A stretch of DNA of 64,000 nucleotides from an uncultured Oscillospiraceae bacterium (GTDB lineage: Bacteria > Bacillota > Clostridia > Oscillospirales > Oscillospiraceae), in assembly GCA_947625045.1 (NCBI GenBank), contig CANQMW010000008.1, positions 1 to 64,000 on the forward strand. Direction: 5' to 3'. Position numbers and translations under genes: made by a program. Positions 60,467-64,000 of the stretch are shown here, piece by piece. Position 1 is the stretch's first letter; the number at the start of each line of letters is the position of its first letter. A model generated the notes under the pieces. It was not told the origin of the DNA. It did no database searches and saw only the letters and a program-made list of their open reading frames with translations.

Positions 60467-60497
60467 AACCCGGAACAGCGTGCTGTTCCGGGTTTTC
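60467..60497. terminator. Bidirectional terminator between the transporter and GH42 genes
   Basis: AACCCGGAACAGC ... GCTGTTCCGGGTT with A-run on the left and TTTTC on the right. Confidence 0.88.
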
Positions 60498-62504
60498 TTA
60501 ATGCTCTAATATGGCCGCGCCCCAGGGGGGCAGGGGGAAGGGCTCGTCCGTGGCGATGGGTTTGCCATCGGGGAGGAATGTCCCGGCGGGGTGAGGGATA
60601 TCCACAGCAAGGCTCTCGTCGGAGAGGTTGAGATAGAAGAGGATATGCTTTCCGTCGGGAGCGACGCCCCGCTTCACGATCAGAGGGAACCGGGCAGGGC
60701 CCACGTCCACGCCAAGCTGGGGCAGCAGGGCTTCCAGCACGGTGTCCAATACGGCGGGGGAGAAGCAGCAGGCGAGATAGGCCGCCCGGCCCTTGCCGTA
60801 GTCGTTCACCGTCACGGCGGGGACGCCGCCCCACTCCGGGTGGCGGTAAGTGCACAGGGCCCGGGCCGTGGTGAGTTCCGGCAGTTCCATCCAGTCCGTG
60901 ACGGCGGTGTCATCGGGGAGAGGGATGACATCTGAGGTCAGAACTACGCCCTCCGGCTTGGTGAAACGGTCATAGGTAAGGCCCAGGCACTTTGTGAGCA
61001 TGTGGGGCTGGGCGTCGTGGTATATCTTGAGGTGCCCGTCAGCAAAGCCGGTGCGGAAGGCGGCCAGGATATGGCCGCCTTCTTTTACATAGGCATCCAC
61101 GGCCGCCAGCAGGTCCTCAGGTGCGGCATAGAGGCAGGGGAGGACAATGAGGTCATAGGCGGAGAAGTCCCGCTCCGCGTCGGAGATGACGTCATACTCC
61201 ACGTTCAGCCGGTACAGGCTGTCGACGAGCCACCGGAGAAAGTCGCTGTAGTTTTTGTCCGCCGTCTCACCGGGGGCACAGGCGGGGAACCAGTTGAGGC
61301 CCGCGTGGGAGCGGGTGCTCACCATGACGGCCACCCGGTTTTCCTTGCGCATACCCAATAGATAGGGGGACAGGGCGGCCATCTCCCGGCCCAGGGCGGC
61401 CGCCTCCCGGTATGTCTCCCCGGGGGCCAGGTCGTGGCTCAGCACGCCCTTCCAGTAGCTCTCGATGGCGTTGTGGATGCTGTGCCAGTGCCAGTATTCC
61501 ACGCCCTGGGCGCCGCCTGCCAGGTGGGCCATGGCCTGGAGCCGGAGCTGGCCGGGGTAGGGCAGCCACCCGAGATTGCCCTGGGCCTGGGTCTCCAGGA
61601 CCAGATAGGGGGCCTTTTTGAGGCCGTAGGCCAAGGCGCCGCCAAAGGCGATCTCCGCGCCGGTGAGGCGGCTCTCGCTGGGATGATAGATGTCGCATCC
61701 GGCGATGTCCACCGACGCCGCAGCGTCGAACTGGTCCGCCTCCGGCTGCAGGCCGAAGGAATATCCCCGCCACTCAAAGTCGAAGTTGTGGGTCACGAAC
61801 TGGTCCGGGCGCCTGTACTCGTCCACGATGGCGCGCTGCCAGGAGAGGAACTCCGTCACCAGATGGCGCTGGAAGGCCTGATACTCCGCGCCAAGGCTCG
61901 CGTTGATCGTCCCCCGCACGTCGGGCAGGTCGTTCCAGTCGCTGATGGAATTGGACCAGTAGGCAAGACCCATCTCCGCGTTTAAGTATTCCACCGTGCC
62001 GAAGCTGTCCTTGAGCCATTCCCTGAACAGTGCCTGGGCCCGGGGGGAGCAGGTGTCGTAGGGCTTCGTCTCGTTGTCCAGCTGGTATCCGATGACGGCG
62101 GGGTGGCCGCTCACCGCCTCCAGAAGTGCGCGGATGACGCGTTCCGCGTGGAAACGGTAGCCGGGATGGGTGATGTCGAAGTTCTGCCGGGGGCCATAGC
62201 GGCAGGGGCCGCTATGGGTGTCGGCGAGGATATCCGGGTACTTTTTCGCCAGCCACGGGGGGATGGCATAGGTGGGCGTGCCCACGATGACGGATATACC
62301 GCGGCGATGGGCGGCGTCTAGGACCCGTTTAAGGAGGGAAAAGTCGAATTCCCCGTCCCGGGGCTCCCAGGTGCTCCACGCGGACTCTGCCGCGCGGATG
62401 AGGTTGAAGCCCGCCGCGGCCATCAGCTCCATGTCCTTTTCTATGCGGTCTCCCGGCATGTACTCGGCATAATAGGCCGCGCCGAACAGCAGCTTATCCG
62501 GCAT
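60498..62504 (-). CDS. Beta-galactosidase, glycoside hydrolase family 42
   Basis: A 668-residue cytoplasmic GH42 enzyme cleaving beta-galactosides. FGAAYYAEYMP at the start and ESAWSTWEP are family marks. QLDNET places the acid/base at Glu145 and LVLETQAQG the nucleophile at Glu304. Trimerisation and beta-barrel domains follow. ATG at 62504 has GGGAGG upstream. No signal peptide, so substrate must be imported, probably by the transporter whose binding protein is divergent. Galactose released could feed GalK/GalT. Confidence 0.95.
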   Translation of the reverse strand: MPDKLLFGAAYYAEYMPGDRIEKDMELMAAAGFNLIRAAESAWSTWEPRDGEFDFSLLKRVLDAAHRRGISVIVGTPTYAIPPWLAKKYPDILADTHSGPCRYGPRQNFDITHPGYRFHAERVIRALLEAVSGHPAVIGYQLDNETKPYDTCSPRAQALFREWLKDSFGTVEYLNAEMGLAYWSNSISDWNDLPDVRGTINASLGAEYQAFQRHLVTEFLSWQRAIVDEYRRPDQFVTHNFDFEWRGYSFGLQPEADQFDAAASVDIAGCDIYHPSESRLTGAEIAFGGALAYGLKKAPYLVLETQAQGNLGWLPYPGQLRLQAMAHLAGGAQGVEYWHWHSIHNAIESYWKGVLSHDLAPGETYREAAALGREMAALSPYLLGMRKENRVAVMVSTRSHAGLNWFPACAPGETADKNYSDFLRWLVDSLYRLNVEYDVISDAERDFSAYDLIVLPCLYAAPEDLLAAVDAYVKEGGHILAAFRTGFADGHLKIYHDAQPHMLTKCLGLTYDRFTKPEGVVLTSDVIPLPDDTAVTDWMELPELTTARALCTYRHPEWGGVPAVTVNDYGKGRAAYLACCFSPAVLDTVLEALLPQLGVDVGPARFPLIVKRGVAPDGKHILFYLNLSDESLAVDIPHPAGTFLPDGKPIATDEPFPLPPWGAAILEH

Positions 62505-62619
62505 CTCGCCACCTCCCAAGATGGTCTTGAAACTGTCAACAGGATAGTACGGCGGGGAAGGGGAATTCAATAGGGCAAAGTGCAAAAAAATATTAAAGAT
62601 TCTTGTTGCAATTCGTAGA

Positions 62620-62648
62620 TTGACAACAAAAACTGAGACTGTTATACT
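62620..62648 (+). promoter_or_regulatory. Promoter of the sugar-binding protein gene
   Basis: TTGACA (62620-62625), a 17-base spacer and TATACT (62643-62648). It starts a leader of roughly 120 bases. Confidence 0.8.
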
Positions 62649-62669
62649 TTAAACAAACATAGTCTGCGG

Positions 62670-62744
62670 CAAGGGGGCGCCCCCTTGTGCCCGTATCATG
62701 ATACGGGCAATATCCCTTTATGAACGACGGGCAATTCCCCGTTC
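62670..62744 (+). promoter_or_regulatory. Three consecutive hairpins in the sugar-binding-protein leader
   Basis: Palindrome CAAGGGGGC/GCCCCCTTG (62670-62687), palindrome GCCCGTATCA/TGATACGGGC (62689-62708) and hairpin 62722-62744 (GAAC.ACGGG ... CCCGTTC). None has a T-run, so they look like mRNA-stabilising or protein-binding structures. Confidence 0.55.
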
Positions 62745-62776
62745 AAATAACCGAAAAGCAATTAGGAGGAACGATC

Positions 62777-64000
62777 ATGAAAAAGCTTCTTTCCCTGCTC
62801 CTGGCGCTCGCGATGGTCCTCAGCCTCGGCGCTGTGGCATTCGCGGACGACCCCATCGCCATCACTGTGTGGGGCGCTGAGGAGGATCAGACCTATCTGG
62901 CCGAGCGCATCGAGGCCTTCAAGGCCGCCTATCCCGACCAGACCTTCGACATCACCCTGGGCGTGGAGTCCGAGTCCACGGCGAAGGACACCATCCTCAC
63001 CGACGTGGAGGCCGCGGCCGACGTGTATGCCTTCGCCTCCGACCAGCTGCCCGACCTGGTGAACGCCGGCGCCATCCTGGACCTGAGCACCGTTGAGGCC
63101 GCGCTCCAGGCCCTGGCCGGCAAGACCCTGGACGACATCAAGGCCGCCAATGTGGAGGGCGCCGTCACCGCCGCCACCTACAACGGCGCGTTCTATGCCT
63201 TCCCCTTTGCCTCCGACGGCTTCTTCATGTTCTATGATCCCGACTACATCAGCGCCGAGCAGGCCCAGACCTGGGAGGGCCTGCTGGACGCCGCTGCCGC
63301 CGCGGGCAAGAAGGTGGGCATGACCCTGGCCTCCGGCTGGTACAACACCGCCTTCTTCAACGCTGCCGGCTTCTCCACCTCCCTGAACGCCGACGGCACC
63401 ACCAACATGGACTGGAACGGCACCTCTCCTGACGGCTTCACCGGCGTGCAGGTGGTCCAGGCCATGCAGGCCATTGCCGGCCACGACGCCTTTATGGCCA
63501 TCGCTGACGGCGACATCTCCAACCAGATCGCCGGCGGCGACCTGGCGGCCGTCATCTCCGGCACCTGGGACACCAAGCTGGTCTCCGACACCTTCGGCGA
63601 GGACTACATGGCCGGCGCGCTGCCCCTGCTGACCCTGGGCGACAAGCAGGTCCCCACCCGCGGCACCGTCAGCTTCAAGATGATCGGCGTCAACCCCCAC
63701 TCCGCCCAGACCGGCTGGGCCGTGCTGCTGGCTGAGTTCCTCACTAACGAGGAGTCCCAGGTGGCCCGCTTCGAGGCCCGTGAGATCCCGCCCACCAACA
63801 TCGCCGCTTCCGGCAGCGAGGCCGTCCAGGCCAACAAGGGCGTCGTGGGTCTGACCGAGGCCGCCGCTGTGGGCGTTGTCCAGAGCGTGGGCGGCAAGTA
63901 CTGGGATCCCACCGCTTCCTTCGGCGAGCAGATCGCCCAAGGCACCATCGGCACCGATGAGGCGGCCATCCAGACCGCGCTCGACCAGCTGGTGGAGGGC
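62777..64000 (+). CDS. Extracellular sugar-binding protein of an ABC transporter, 3' end outside the window
   Basis: An open frame of 408 codons with no stop before the window end. AGGAGG precedes ATG at 62777. The signal peptide MKKLLSLLLALAMVLSLGA ends VAFADD without a lipobox Cys. The mature start PIAITVWGAEEDQTYL and the FEAREIPPTNIAA and KDTILTDVEAAADVYAF segments match MalE-like (SBP_bac_1/8) receptors for malto- or galacto-oligosaccharides. Family members are about 400-430 residues, so little is missing. Permease genes presumably follow. Confidence 0.9.
   Translation, partial: MKKLLSLLLALAMVLSLGAVAFADDPIAITVWGAEEDQTYLAERIEAFKAAYPDQTFDITLGVESESTAKDTILTDVEAAADVYAFASDQLPDLVNAGAILDLSTVEAALQALAGKTLDDIKAANVEGAVTAATYNGAFYAFPFASDGFFMFYDPDYISAEQAQTWEGLLDAAAAAGKKVGMTLASGWYNTAFFNAAGFSTSLNADGTTNMDWNGTSPDGFTGVQVVQAMQAIAGHDAFMAIADGDISNQIAGGDLAAVISGTWDTKLVSDTFGEDYMAGALPLLTLGDKQVPTRGTVSFKMIGVNPHSAQTGWAVLLAEFLTNEESQVARFEAREIPPTNIAASGSEAVQANKGVVGLTEAAAVGVVQSVGGKYWDPTASFGEQIAQGTIGTDEAAIQTALDQLVEG

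Noticed and set aside
1-64000. tRNA, rRNA, insertion sequence or prophage genes
   Set aside because: None was recognised on reading; no transposase or integrase motifs and no cloverleaf-like segments in the gaps. A covariance search for tRNAs was not possible.

Overview
The window reads as a chromosomal segment of a GC-rich, endospore-forming member of the Clostridia, most like an Oscillospiraceae gut anaerobe (Oscillibacter / Flavonifractor / Lawsonibacter type). This rests on a complete spoIIIA operon, spoVAD-spoVAE, IreB, a B. subtilis-like nnr-lipoprotein-alr-mazF block, the Firmicute order asp23-nusB-xseA-xseB-ispA-dxs-tlyA-nadK-argR-recN, and strong GC bias at third codon positions. No rRNA, tRNA, CRISPR array, transposase or phage gene was seen. 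Taxonomy is inferred from gene content, not from a search.

Layout. 1-3.2 kb: uvrC (5' end outside the window), rsmD, coaD and a coiled-coil protein. 3.3-5.5 kb: a sigma factor with a membrane partner. 5.6-9.3 kb (minus): gluQ-galK-galT. 9.4-13.4 kb: pgsA, a secreted M3-like peptidase and a MATE exporter, the last two fired from overlapping divergent promoters. 13.5-19.2 kb: a large repeat-built surface protein, a peptide-binding lipoprotein and an aminotransferase. 19.2-25.2 kb: ireB, then nnr, a lipoprotein, alr, mazF, a small unknown and a pyrimidine-nucleoside phosphorylase. 25.2-26.6 kb: an ECF sigma / zinc anti-sigma pair with a recognisable autoregulatory promoter. 26.6-37.7 kb (minus): a heterodimeric ABC exporter, uracil-DNA glycosylase, DUF2156 and GNAT proteins, a TetM-like GTPase fused to a Rae1/YacP-like NYN nuclease, ylmH, and spoVAD-spoVAE. 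37.8-42.2 kb: spoIIIAA-AH behind a SigE-type promoter. 42.3-56.2 kb: the asp23 to recN housekeeping cluster, interrupted between ispA and dxs by two BspA-like leucine-rich-repeat surface proteins. 56.2-60.5 kb: tyrS and a TrpXYZ-type ABC transporter. 60.5-64 kb: a GH42 beta-galactosidase divergent from a sugar-binding protein that runs off the window end.

Functional links. The GH42 enzyme and the neighbouring sugar-binding protein would feed galactose to GalK/GalT. The spoIIIA and spoVA proteins serve engulfment-stage transport and dipicolinate uptake in the forespore. ispA and dxs belong to isoprenoid synthesis. The most distinctive item is the ribosomal A-site GTPase joined to an A-site mRNA nuclease domain at 28962-31511. 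Others are a mazF preceded only by a 17-codon coupled ORF, a 125-bp palindromic element that supplies a stop codon and a ribosome binding site to its flanking genes, and a probably leaderless gluQ.
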